From the NCBI GenBank assembly GCA_963730405.1, contig CAVSRW010000014.1, positions 124,001-188,000 of the forward strand: a stretch of 64,000 nt of DNA, in the 5' to 3' direction. Position numbers and translations under genes: made by a program. Within the stretch, counting starts at the first letter, position 1, and each line of letters opens with the position of its first letter. The notes under the pieces are model-generated. The model saw only the letters and a program-made list of their open reading frames with translations, had not been told where the DNA came from and did no database searches. Shown here in pieces: positions 9,290-18,131 of this stretch. Origin of the DNA: Gaiellasilicea sp963730405 (GTDB taxonomy: Bacteria; Actinomycetota; Thermoleophilia; Gaiellales; Gaiellaceae).

Positions 9290-10152
9290 CGAGCGAGCTT
9301 AATCAGTCCGGGCGCATGCTCGACCTGCAGCGTCGTGTGGCTCAGCTCGAAGCGGTCGCGCAGCAGCTGCTCGACCTCGCGGCGGATCGCGTGGCAGTCG
9401 GCGCCGGCCGCGACGAGCACGTGCGCCGAGAGCGCCGGGAACCCGGATGTGATCGTCCAGAGGTGGAGGTCGTGGACGCCGACCACGCCCTCCGTGGACG
9501 CGATCGCCGCGCCGACCTCGCGGGCGTCCATCCCGGCCGGTGCGCCCTCGAGCAGGACACCGACCGTCTCGCGGAGGACGCCGAACGTGCTCGCGACGAC
9601 GAGGACGCCGATCAGGAGGGCGGCGATCGGGTCGGCGTAGGCCCAGCCGGTCGCGAGCACCACGAGCCCCGCGACGACGACGCCCGCCGAGGAGGCGAGG
9701 TCGGCGAGGACGTGCAGCATCGCCGCCCGGACGTTCAGGCCCGAGCCGGCACCGTGGAGGACGCGCGCGGCCGCGAGGTTGACGACCAGCCCGGCCGCGC
9801 CCGCGGCGAGGACCCAGCCTCCCGCGACCTCCGGCGGGTCGGAGAGCCGCCCGATCGCGGTCCAGACGATCCAGCCGCCGAGGACGACGAGCACGACCGC
9901 GTTCACGAGCGCGGCCAGGACCTCGGCCCGCCGCCAGCCGAAGCTCCGCTCCGGCGTCGCGGGACGCAGGGCGAGCCAGGCGGCGAAGAGCGCGAGCCCG
10001 AGCGCGAGCGAGTCGGAGAGCATGTGCGCCGCGTCGGCGAGGAGAGCGAGCGAATCGGCAACGAGGCCGACGACCGCCTCGAGCCCCGCGAAGCCCGCGA
10101 CGAGGGCCAGGGCGATCGCGAGTGCGCGTCTCTCTCCACCGTGTGCGTGCAC
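9286..10152 (-). CDS. Cation diffusion facilitator (CzcD/ZitB-like) metal transporter
   Basis: A CDF-family divalent metal/proton antiporter of 288 aa with about six membrane helices and a C-terminal cytoplasmic ferredoxin-like domain. The metal-site acidic pairs are visible in helix 2 (LLADAAHMLSD) and helix 5 (HVLADLASS). A short His-containing N-terminus (VHAHGG) precedes helix 1. The start is placed at GTG 10152, because upstream codons would extend into the divergent promoter region and lack conserved sequence. It probably exports Zn(II) or similar ions. First gene of the minus-strand operon ending with the MATE gene; divergent from the sugar-ABC ATPase. Confidence 0.9.
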   Translation of the reverse strand: MHAHGGERRALAIALALVAGFAGLEAVVGLVADSLALLADAAHMLSDSLALGLALFAAWLALRPATPERSFGWRRAEVLAALVNAVVLVVLGGWIVWTAIGRLSDPPEVAGGWVLAAGAAGLVVNLAAARVLHGAGSGLNVRAAMLHVLADLASSAGVVVAGLVVLATGWAYADPIAALLIGVLVVASTFGVLRETVGVLLEGAPAGMDAREVGAAIASTEGVVGVHDLHLWTITSGFPALSAHVLVAAGADCHAIRREVEQLLRDRFELSHTTLQVEHAPGLIKLAR

Positions 10153-10163
10153 CCCGGCACGGT

Positions 10164-10176
10164 AACGCGCCGCGTT
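10164..10176. promoter_or_regulatory. Operator-like palindrome between divergent CDF and ABC operons
   Basis: The short space between the CDF start (10152) and the ATPase start (10190) holds a perfect inverted repeat, AACGCG-C-CGCGTT. Its position in a divergent promoter region suggests a regulator binding site; the bound protein is unknown. Some LacI-family operators have similar AACG/CGTT half-sites, so sugar control is possible. Confidence 0.35.
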
Positions 10177-10189
10177 TACGAACCTGATA

Positions 10190-11437
10190 ATGATCCCCGC
10201 CGTGGCGGGGGTGACATTCCAGGGAGTGTCCAAGATCTATCCGGACGGAACCCGCGCGGTCAACGATCTGAACCTCGACGTCCAGGACGGCGAGTTCCTG
10301 GTCCTGGTCGGCCCGTCGGGCTGCGGCAAGACGACGGCGCTGCGGATGGTGGCCGGGCTCGAGGAGATCTCGGAGGGCCAGCTCAAGATCGGCGACCGGG
10401 TCGTCAACCACGTCGCGTCGCGCGACCGCGACATCGCGATGGTCTTCCAGAGCTACGCGCTCTACCCGCACCTCTCCGTCTACGACAACATCGGTTTCAG
10501 CCTGAAGCTGAAGAAGATGGACAAGAAGGAGATCGACAGGCGCGTCCACGAGGCGGCGCGCCTGCTCGGGCTCGAGCAGTACCTCGACCGCAAGCCGCGC
10601 GCGCTCTCGGGCGGGCAGCGCCAGCGCGTCGCGATGGGGCGCGCGATCGTGCGCGAGCCGGCCGCCTTCCTGATGGACGAGCCGCTCTCGAACCTCGACG
10701 CGAAGCTGCGCGTGCAGACGCGGGCCGAGATCAAGAAGCTCCAGGACGACCTCGGCACGACGACGATCTACGTCACGCACGACCAGATCGAGGCGATGAC
10801 GATGGGCGACCGGGTCGCCGTCATGCGCAAGGGCGAGCTGCAGCAGGTCGACGCGCCGCAGGAGCTCTACGACCGGCCGGTCAACCTCTTCGTCGGCGGC
10901 TTCATCGGCAGCCCGGCGATGAACCTCGTCGAGGCCAAGCTCGAGCGCGCCGACGGCGGGCTCGCCGCCGTCGCGGGCAACCAGCGGGTCACGCTCGGCG
11001 AGGAGACGCTCTCCGCGCGTCCGGGCCTGAAGCGCTACGAGGGCCGCCAGGTGATCCTCGGCATCCGGCCGGAGGACCTCGAGGACGCCGAGCTCGAGCC
11101 CGAGCGGGCCGACCAGACCCTCGAGGGCGAGGTCGAGCTCACCGAGGCGCTCGGCTCGGAGGTGATGGTGCACTTCTCGATCGACGCGAACCCGGCGATC
11201 ACCGACGAGGTGCGCGAGCTCCAGCAGGACGCGGGCGCCGAGGACGGCCTCGGCACGCCGTCCCAGGAGGAGGGCGGCGGCCGCACGATCATGGTCGGCC
11301 GCTTCGGCGCGCGCTCGAAGGCAACCAAGAGCCAGCGGATCCGCGTCGCGGTCGACACGCGTGCTTTGCATTTCTTCGATCCGGAAACGGGTCTCGGTAT
11401 CTACGAAGGAACCGAAAGAGAAGGAGCACAGGAATGA
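10190..11437 (+). CDS. Sugar ABC transporter ATP-binding protein (MalK/UgpC type)
   Basis: A 415-aa ABC ATPase of the carbohydrate-uptake CUT1 class: Walker A GPSGCGKTT at 41-49, Q-loop in FQSYALYPH, signature LSGGQRQR, Walker B FLMDEP, D-loop SNLDAKL and switch VTHD. The C-terminal TOBE/OB regulatory region carries an unusual acidic stretch near residues 345-365 (LQQDAGAEDGLGTPSQEEGG), making it longer than the usual 360-380 aa. It energises the permease pair encoded downstream. The ATG at 10190 is used; GTG 10205 is possible. The stop overlaps the binding-protein start (ATGA), so this is one operon. Confidence 0.93.
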   Translation: MIPAVAGVTFQGVSKIYPDGTRAVNDLNLDVQDGEFLVLVGPSGCGKTTALRMVAGLEEISEGQLKIGDRVVNHVASRDRDIAMVFQSYALYPHLSVYDNIGFSLKLKKMDKKEIDRRVHEAARLLGLEQYLDRKPRALSGGQRQRVAMGRAIVREPAAFLMDEPLSNLDAKLRVQTRAEIKKLQDDLGTTTIYVTHDQIEAMTMGDRVAVMRKGELQQVDAPQELYDRPVNLFVGGFIGSPAMNLVEAKLERADGGLAAVAGNQRVTLGEETLSARPGLKRYEGRQVILGIRPEDLEDAELEPERADQTLEGEVELTEALGSEVMVHFSIDANPAITDEVRELQQDAGAEDGLGTPSQEEGGGRTIMVGRFGARSKATKSQRIRVAVDTRALHFFDPETGLGIYEGTEREGAQE

Positions 11438-12737
11438 CGAAGCGACGCTTCATGCTGCTCGCGCTGCTCGTAGCCGCGCTCGCCTTCCTCGCCGCCGGCT
11501 GCGGCGGCGACGACGACGAGGCCGGCGGAACGGCGGCGCCACGACCGAGGAAGGGGGCGGCGAGGCGGTTTCCGGCAACATCAGCGTGCTCGCCGTGTGG
11601 ACCGGCGCCGAGGGCGAGGCCTTCCAGGCCGTCCTCGACGGCTTCACCGCGGAGAACCCGGACGTGAGCGTCAGCTACAAGTCGGCCAAGGAGCCGGCGA
11701 CGGTGCTCTCGACCGCGGTCGAGGGCGGCAACCCGCCCGACATCGCCGCGCTCCCGCAGCCGGGGTTCATGACCGACTTCGCCCAGCGCGGCGCTCTGAA
11801 GCCGATCGGCTTCGCCGAGGAGCAGATCCGCGAGGGGTACTCCGACTCGTGGCTCGAGCTCGGCACGGTCGACGGCGAGCTCTACGGCCTCTTCTTCAAG
11901 GGCGCCAACAAGTCGACGGTCTGGTACAACGTGCCCGTTTTCGAGGACGCCGGCGTCGAGGCACCGGCCGACTGGGACGCCTTCCTCGAGGCCGGCGAGA
12001 CGCTGAAGGCCTCCGGCGTGACGCCGTACTCGATCGGCGCCGCCGACGGCTGGACGCTCACCGACCTGTTCGAGAACATCTACCTCCGCACCGCGGGGCC
12101 GGAGAAGTACGACCAGCTGACGAAGCACGAGATCCCGTGGACCGACCAGTCGGTGAAGGACGCCCTGACCGAGATGGCCAAGGTGGTCGCGTCCGACAAC
12201 ATCGCCGGCGGCACCTCGAGCGCGCTGCAGACGGACTTCCCGACCTCGGTGACGCAGGTCTACGCCGACCCGCCGAAGGCCGCGCAGGTGCTCGAGGGCG
12301 ACTTCGTCGGCGGCGTGATCGCGGACGAGACGACGGCGGAGGCGGACACCGGCTTCAACGTCTACGCGTTCCCGGAGATCAACGACTCGGGCCCGGTCGT
12401 GGTCGGGGGCGGCGACGTGATGGTCATGTTCAAGGACAACCCGGCCGCGCGGGCGCTGATCGAGTACCTGGCCACGCCCGAGGCCGCCGAGATCTGGGCC
12501 GAGAAGGGCGGCTTCTCGTCCCCGAACAAGAACGTCGACCCGGAGGTCTATCCGGACGAGCTGACGCAGCAGACCGCGACCGAGCTCGCGAACGCGGAGG
12601 TGTTCCGCTTCGACATGTCCGACCTGATGCCGGGCGCCTTCGGCAGCGACGCGCTCTTCACGCTGCTGCAGGACTTCGTCAAGACCCCGGACGACATCGA
12701 CGGGATCACCCAGAAGCTGGAGTCGGCGGCCGAGTAG
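11434..12737 (+). pseudogene. Sugar ABC transporter substrate-binding lipoprotein, frameshifted near the N-terminus
   Basis: A type-1 solute-binding protein (CUT1/MalE-like) of about 434 aa. The N-terminus is a lipoprotein signal (MTKRRFMLLALLVAALAF with lipobox LAAGC), followed by an acidic/Gly linker. The frame breaks at about 11540, inside this linker: one base seems to be missing, and the mature domain (VSGNISVLAVWTGAEGEAF onward) runs in another frame to the TAG at 12737. The break in a low-constraint linker with an intact domain after it favours a sequencing indel. It would deliver a sugar or glycoside to the permeases; ligand unknown. The start overlaps the ATPase stop (ATGA). Confidence 0.85.
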
Positions 12738-12773
12738 GCCTTCAAGTCGTCGAGGCCGGACGGGGCCGGCGAC

Positions 12774-14121
12774 ATGAGCAGCACCGGCGTGAGGGTGGAG
12801 TTTCCCGCAGGGGAAGCTCCACCCCCGCCTCCACGCGCCAGTCTGTTCCGGCGGTCGCTGCTACCGCTCAGCTTCCTCGGGCCGGCGCTGTTTCTGCTCT
12901 TCGTCTGGGTCGTCTACCCGATGGGCGCCACGATGTGGCGGAGCCTGTACAACGACCGCGGCACCGAGTTCGTCTGGCTCGACAACTACGAGCTGATCTT
13001 CACCGAGGAGCGGCTCCAGACCGCGCTCAAGAACAACGCGCTCTGGGTGCTGATCGTCCCGGCGGCGGTGACCGCCGTCGGTCTCGTCTTCGCCGTGCTG
13101 ACCGAGCGGATCCGCTGGTCGGTCGCGTTCAAGATCTCCGTCTTCATGCCGCTCGCGATCTCGCTCTTCGCGGTCGGCGTGATCTGGCGGATCATGTACC
13201 AGCAGGATCCGGACCGAGGCGCGATCAACGCGGGCATCGCCGCGATCAAGGGGGAGTTCGGCTCCGAGGGCGTCCTCTCGCAGGCGTCCCCCTCGACCGA
13301 CGATCTCGTCGGGTCGATCCAACAGGGCTTCGAGCTCGAGCAGCCCGTGGGGCCCGGCGACGTGGCCCTGCTCGGCCTGACCGCGATCCGGGTGCCGGAG
13401 ATCCCCGAGGACGCCGTCCAGGCCGTGCGGCCCGAGGCGCTCCAGGGCGGGATCAACGGCGTCGTCTGGAGAGACTTCAGGCCCGGCGGCGGCACCGCGG
13501 GCGAGGTCGAGCGCGGGGAGCTCGGAATTCCCGGCGCCACCGTCGAGCTCCGCGACAGCGCGGGCGACACCGTCGACGACACGAAGACGGAGCCGGACGG
13601 GACGTTCGCGTTCGAGGACGTCGAGGACGGCGAGTACCGCGTCGCGATCGCCAGCACGACGTTCGCGGAGCCGTTCGAGGGCGTCAACTGGCTCGGGGAG
13701 GACCTGATCACGCCGTCGATCATGTTCGCGTTCATCTGGGTGAACGCCGGGCTTCGCGATGGTGATCACCGCCGCCGGCCTCGCCTCGATCCCGCGCGAC
13801 ACGCTCGAGGCGGCGCGGACGGACGGCGCGAGCGAGTGGCAGGTGTTCCGGCGGATCACGATCCCGCTGCTCGCGCCCGTGCTGACCGTCGTCTTCGTGA
13901 CGCAGATCATCGGCGTGCTCAAGATCTTCGACCTGATCCTCTCGATCGCCCCCGGCTCGAGCCAGGACGACGCGGCCACGCTCGCCTACGTGCAGTGGCA
14001 GGTCTCCTTCAGCGGTCAGAACCGCTTCGGGCTCGGCTCAGCGATCGCGACCTTCATCCTGATCCTCTTCATCCCCTTCCTGATCGCCAACATCCGGCGC
14101 TTCCGGGCGGACACGAACTGA
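12774..14121 (+). pseudogene. MalF-like sugar permease with inserted extracytoplasmic beta-sandwich, frameshifted
   Basis: A CUT1 permease of about 449 aa. Helices 1-3 are normal (SFLGPALFLLFVWVVYP; LWVLIVPAAVTAVGLVFAVL; ISVFMPLAISLFAVGVIW). The short loop expected after QQDPDRGAINAG is replaced by about 150 residues containing a Cna-B/SdrD_B-like repeat (GGINGVVWRDF, then GIPGATVELRDSAGD and DGTFAFEDVEDGEYRVAI) before helix 4 resumes at WLGEDLITPSI. The EAA loop (EAARTDGASEWQVFRRITIP) is intact. The frame breaks at about 13757, in helix 4, by one base; the rest runs to TGA at 14121. The inserted domain should face outside, where the binding protein docks. The next permease starts at 14121. 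Confidence 0.82.
12793..12824 (+). other. Intercistronic mRNA hairpin between binding protein and MalF-like permease
   Basis: GGGTGGAG (12793-12800) and CTCCACCC (12817-12824) pair, and the inner TTCCC/GGGAA extends the helix through one T-G pair to about 14 bp closed by a GCAG tetraloop. It lies 56 bases after the binding-protein stop and inside the first codons of the permease. In sugar ABC operons such hairpins protect the binding-protein message and lower permease yield; that role here is inferred from position. Confidence 0.5.
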
Positions 14122-15012
14122 TGGCCACCGTCGACACCACGGTCGAGACGCCCGTCGACCCCGAGACGCGCACCTCGGCGCGGATCATCCGCTTCCTGAG
14201 CAGGGCGCCGATCCACATCGTGCTGGTCCTGCTCGGCGTCTTCTGGCTGATCCCGACGACCGGGCTCTTCATCACCTCGCTGCTGACGCCGTCCGACGCG
14301 GCTCTGGGCGGCTGGTGGAACTTCGTCACGAAGCCGAGCGCCTGGACGCTCGACAACTACTCGAACATGTTCGAGAACGAGGGGATCACGCACGCGCTCT
14401 GGGTCACCGTCGCTCGTCACGATCGGCGCGACGATCGTGCCGATCCTCGTCGCCGCGCTCGCCGCCTACGCGCTCGCCTGGATCGACTTCCCGGGGCGCG
14501 ACTGGCTCTTCCTGGTCGATCGTCGGCCTGCTGCTCGTGCCGATCCAGATGGCGCTGATCCCGATCTTCCGGCTCTACAACGACCTCAACCTCTTCGACA
14601 CGATCCCGGGGCTGATCCTCTTCCACTCCGCGTTCGCGCTGCCGCTCGGGATCTTCCTGCTGCGCAACTTCTTCGTCGGCATCCCCAGGGACCTGATGGA
14701 GGCGGCCCGGATCGACGGCGCCTCGGAGTGGCGGCTCTTCTTCAAGGTCGTGCTCCCGCTCGGGCTGCCCGCGATCGCCTCGCTCGCGATCTTCCAGGTG
14801 CTCTTCGTCTGGAACGACCTGCTCGTGGGACTCGTGCTCGCGCAGTAGAACCAGCCGATCGCTCCCGCGATCGCGGCGCAGCTGCGCCAGTTCGCTCGAA
14901 CCTCGACGTGCTCGCGCCGGCCTCGTTCTTCTCGGCGATCATCCCGCTGACGATCTTCGCGCTCTTCCAGCGGTACTTCGTCCAGGGCCTGCTCGCCGGC
15001 TCCGTCAAGTAG
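14121..15012 (+). pseudogene. MalG-like sugar permease with several frame breaks and an in-frame stop
   Basis: The second CUT1 permease (about 297 aa if restored). Recognisable in order: an N-terminal helix (IVLVLLGVFWLIPTTGLFI), PSAWTLDNYSNMF, VPILVAALAAYALAW, a helix after IVGLLLVPIQMALIP, the EAA loop (MEAARIDGASEWRLFFKVVLP) and the C-terminal QRYFVQGLLAGSVK. These pieces are spread over three frames, with breaks near 14408, 14516 and 14895, plus a TAG at 14846-14848 where a CAG (Gln) codon would be expected. Four lesions in 900 bases exceed the rate elsewhere, so this is either a poorly covered assembly patch or a decaying gene. It completes the ABC operon and ends 5 bases before the FAD gene. 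Confidence 0.8.
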
Positions 15013-15017
15013 CTCGC

Positions 15018-16121
15018 ATGCCGGAGCGGGTCGCAATCGTCGGCTCGGGGCTCGGCGGCTTCGTCGCCTACGCGACCCTGCGCCACGCGGGGCTCGAGCC
15101 TGGCGAGATCGCGGTCTTCGGCGACGAGCCCGATCCCGCGGGTGCCTGGCGCCCGCGCGCGGCGGCGATCAGGCAGCGTCGGATGCGCTCCGAGAGCGAC
15201 GGTCACTGCGCGCCGACCTCCTTCCCGGGGCTGGCGGGCTACGAGGCCGCGCGCCGGCGCGACCTGGCGCCGCTCCTCCTCAGCGTCTGCGACCGGTACC
15301 GGCCGACGGTCGAGGTGTTCCTGCGCCACGTGGCCGAGCTGCGCGAGCGGACGGGGTGGGACAAGAGCTTCGTGCCCGCCCGAATCGAACGGGTGGAGGC
15401 GATCGACGGGGGCTTCGACGTCGGCGGGCGCGGCGACTTCCGACACGTCCTCGTCGCGACCGGCCATCCCGGCCTCGCGCTCCCCGAGGCGCTCGCCGGG
15501 GATCCGCGCGTCGTGCACGCGTACGAGCCGCACGAGTACGCCGGGCGGGTCACCGTCGTCGGCGCGGGGATGGCTGCCGCCACCGAGTGGCTGAACGCGC
15601 TCGACGCGGGTGCGGAGGTCGTCTCCGTGCGCCGCCGCGAGCCGGCGCGGAGGCCGCTCAACGTCGCGCGGCCGCTGTTCGGCAAACGGGGCCTCGCAAG
15701 CTTCCATCGCGCCGCGCGTGGGCGGCGCGCCGAGCTGCTGCGCGGCTTCGGCGAGCCTTCGTACCCGCCCGGCCGGGCCTGGGACGCTCCGCTCGAGCAA
15801 GCGGAGCGCGAGGGCCGCTTCCGCGTCGCCACCGCCGTGAACGGCGCCGAGCAGGTGATCTGCGCCACCGGCTTCCTCCGGGGGTTCCGCCACGACCCGC
15901 TGCTCGCGCGGCTCGTGGAGGAGCACCGGCTCGAAACCGAAGACCGCTGGATCGTGCTCGCGGACGACTCGACCGTCCCGGCCCTGACCGACAAGGCGCG
16001 CACGCTCTCGCTCGCCGGTGTCCCCGGGCAATGGGCGTACCCGGCCGCCGACACCCTGGTCGGGATGAAGGTCGCCGCGCGCCGCTTCCGCCAACGGGTC
16101 GTGTCGTGTCCTACACGCTGA
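15018..16121 (+). CDS. FAD/NAD(P)-binding oxidoreductase
   Basis: A 367-aa flavoprotein-like protein with two Rossmann sites: an N-terminal dinucleotide motif GSGLGG (residues 8-13) and an internal GAGMAA motif (about 176-181) that would bind NAD(P)H. The ATGHPGLALP and ICATGFLRGF segments resemble the ATG motifs of flavin monooxygenase/lysine-hydroxylase-like enzymes. No membrane segment or signal. Substrate unknown. It lies just downstream of the sugar ABC operon and overlaps the following gene by 16 bases, so it is probably cotranscribed with 16106-19397. Confidence 0.75.
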   Translation: MPERVAIVGSGLGGFVAYATLRHAGLEPGEIAVFGDEPDPAGAWRPRAAAIRQRRMRSESDGHCAPTSFPGLAGYEAARRRDLAPLLLSVCDRYRPTVEVFLRHVAELRERTGWDKSFVPARIERVEAIDGGFDVGGRGDFRHVLVATGHPGLALPEALAGDPRVVHAYEPHEYAGRVTVVGAGMAAATEWLNALDAGAEVVSVRRREPARRPLNVARPLFGKRGLASFHRAARGRRAELLRGFGEPSYPPGRAWDAPLEQAEREGRFRVATAVNGAEQVICATGFLRGFRHDPLLARLVEEHRLETEDRWIVLADDSTVPALTDKARTLSLAGVPGQWAYPAADTLVGMKVAARRFRQRVVSCPTR

Positions 16122-17275
16122 GGGGGAGGGTCGAGACGCGGCTCGTGGCCGCGCTGCTGCCCGTGCTCGTGGCCGCGGCTCTCTCGGTCGTCCTGCACAA
16201 GTGGTGGCCGCTCCAGCTCGCCGGGCTGATGCTCGGGATCGGCCTCGCGCTCGACGTCGCCCTCTACCACCGCTTCCTCCCGTACCAGCCGGGCTGGGCG
16301 GCCGTGCCGCTCGGCCTGCTCGAGCTCGGGCTGACCATGGCCGCGGCGCGGACGCTCGAGCTCGGCGCGCCGCTCAGGCCGGCGGTGCTCTTCTTCGCCG
16401 CCTCCTGGCTGCTGGCCCAGCTGCTCGTCCACGCCGGCCTGCCGCTCCTCCACCTCACATGGCCCGAGGACGGCGGCGAGCTCGGCCGCGCCGGCCCGGG
16501 CCTCTCGGCCGCGGCGCCGGTGGCGCTCCTCGCGGTGCTCGGGATCGCGTGGGCGGTCGAGCCGCCGACCGTCCGCCTCGAAGCGGGTGTCCACCAGGGC
16601 CCACTCCTGCTCGACCACGCGCAGACCGTCGTCGGCGAGCCCGGCACGGTCGTCCGCGGCGGCATCGTCGTCACGGCGGACGATGTCACGCTGCGGAACC
16701 TGACCGTCCGCGGCGGCGAGTACGGGATCGAGGTCCGGGAGGCCGAGAGCGTCGAGATCGACGGCGTCGTCGTCGAGGCCGCGGAGCTCGACGGGATCAA
16801 CGCGCGTCTGAGCCAGCTCGACATCCACGACTGCGAGATCCGCTCCCTGCCCGGTGCCTCCACCCAGGGAATCGACATCTCGTTCGCCTCGCAGCTGCCT
16901 GCGAGCGTCGTCGAGGACTGCGTCGTCGTCGGCGGTTACGAGGGGATCGTCACGCACATGGCGAACGTCCTCGTCCGCGACAACCGCGTCCGCTCGACCG
17001 AGTTGCGCGGGATCGCAGTGACCGAGATGTCGATGGGCCACGTCGAGGACAACGTCGTCGAGGACGCGCTGGGCGTCGGGATCTTCTGCGGCGACTACTC
17101 CCACTGCTCGATCGAGGACAACCGGGTGGCCGGCATGCGGGTCGACCCTTCCGGCAACCCCACGCGCGCCGGCCTGGGCCTCGTCGCGCACTACGGCGCG
17201 ATCGCGACGGTCGACGACAACACGCTGGAACGCCCACCGGCATCCTTCATCGGTGCCCGTATCGAGCCTCGCTGA
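16106..17275 (+). CDS. Membrane-anchored right-handed parallel beta-helix protein
   Basis: A 389-aa protein with two parts. Residues 1-155 contain about five hydrophobic helices (LVAALLPVLVAAALSVV, LAGLMLGIGLALDVALY and three more). From about 165 it becomes a right-handed parallel beta-helix of short repeats (VTLRNLTVRGGEYGIEV, VEIDGVVVEAAELDGINA, SVVEDCVVVGGYEGIV, GHVEDNVVEDALGVGI), as in NosD/pectate-lyase-like carbohydrate-binding proteins. The helix domain is probably outside the membrane. Start GTG 16106 overlaps the upstream gene; the 3' end overlaps the GH15-type gene. A role in carbohydrate handling is inferred from neighbours. Confidence 0.75.
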   Translation: MSYTLRGRVETRLVAALLPVLVAAALSVVLHKWWPLQLAGLMLGIGLALDVALYHRFLPYQPGWAAVPLGLLELGLTMAAARTLELGAPLRPAVLFFAASWLLAQLLVHAGLPLLHLTWPEDGGELGRAGPGLSAAAPVALLAVLGIAWAVEPPTVRLEAGVHQGPLLLDHAQTVVGEPGTVVRGGIVVTADDVTLRNLTVRGGEYGIEVREAESVEIDGVVVEAAELDGINARLSQLDIHDCEIRSLPGASTQGIDISFASQLPASVVEDCVVVGGYEGIVTHMANVLVRDNRVRSTELRGIAVTEMSMGHVEDNVVEDALGVGIFCGDYSHCSIEDNRVAGMRVDPSGNPTRAGLGLVAHYGAIATVDDNTLERPPASFIGARIEPR

Positions 17276-18129
17276 CCTCCGACGGACGAGCGTGGAGACG
17301 ATCCTCGCCGGCCAGGCGCCGAGCGGCGGCTACGTCGCGTCGCCGACCTTCCCGCCGTATGCCTACTCGTGGCTCCGCGACGGCTCGTTCATCGCGGACG
17401 CGATGAGCCGCGTCGGAGAGGTGGAGAGCGCCGAGCGGTTCTTCGACTGGGTCGCACACATCGTCGAACGTGGGCGCGGCTACGAGGCGCGGTACACCCT
17501 CGACGGCGAACGGGACGAGACCGAATGGCCGCACCGTCAGCACGACGGCTGGGGCCTGTGGCTGTGGGCGCTGCGGCAGCACGCTGAGCGGCACGGAGGC
17601 GGCAGCCCGCTGGCGGGACGCCGCGGCGGCGACCGCAGCCCACGTCGAGCGCGTGCGCGAGGAACCGTGCTTCGACTGGTGGGAGGAGCGCGAGGGCGTC
17701 CATGCCGCGACGCTCGCCTGCCTCGCGGCGGGGCTCGGCGACGACCTCGACCTCTCGCGCGCGGAGGAGCGGCTCGACGGCAGCCTGCTCGTTCTCCCCT
17801 TGCTCGGCTTCGCGCCGGCCGACGTGACACCACTCGTCAGCCCCGGCGGCGGCGTCCACCGGCACCTCGACGACGTCTACTACGGCGGCGGCGAGTGGCT
17901 GCTGCTCACCGCCATGCTCGGCCTCGCCGAGCCGGACCGCGGCGAGGAGCGGCTCGAGTGGATCGCGGCGCACGCGACGCCGGACGGCCGACTGCCGGAG
18001 CAGTCGCAGGACCATCTCCTCCACCCCGAGAGGTACGACGAGTGGGTTGCGAAGTGGGGCCTGCCGCCCTGCCCGCTCCTCTGGTCGCATGCGATGTTCC
18101 TCACCCTCGACCACGAGCTCCACGGCTGA
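17253..18129 (+). pseudogene. GH15-type glycoside hydrolase, frameshifted
   Basis: A short glucoamylase-like (GH15, alpha/alpha barrel) protein of about 292 aa. The conserved catalytic-cleft segment is present near the N-terminus (SPTFPPYAYSWLRDGSFIADAM) and the C-terminal part contains GGGEWLLLTAMLGL and LPEQSQDHLLHPERY, a plausible catalytic-base region. The frame changes at about 17600: HAERHG continues as EAAARWRDAAAAT in another frame, suggesting one lost or gained base. It is shorter than full GH15 enzymes (about 600 aa) because it lacks the N-terminal beta domain. It probably hydrolyses alpha-glucosidic bonds. DUF4032 follows 2 bases after the stop. Confidence 0.75.
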
Positions 18130-18131
18130 CC

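Noticed and set aside
9299..11371. 690-residue open frame opposite the sugar-ABC ATPase
   Set aside because: Composition is typical of a shadow frame; it covers two well-supported genes on their correct strands.
14846..14848. In-frame TAG in the MalG-like gene read as pyrrolysine or programmed readthrough
   Set aside because: The position is a Gln in related permeases and the gene has three other lesions, so error or decay is far simpler.
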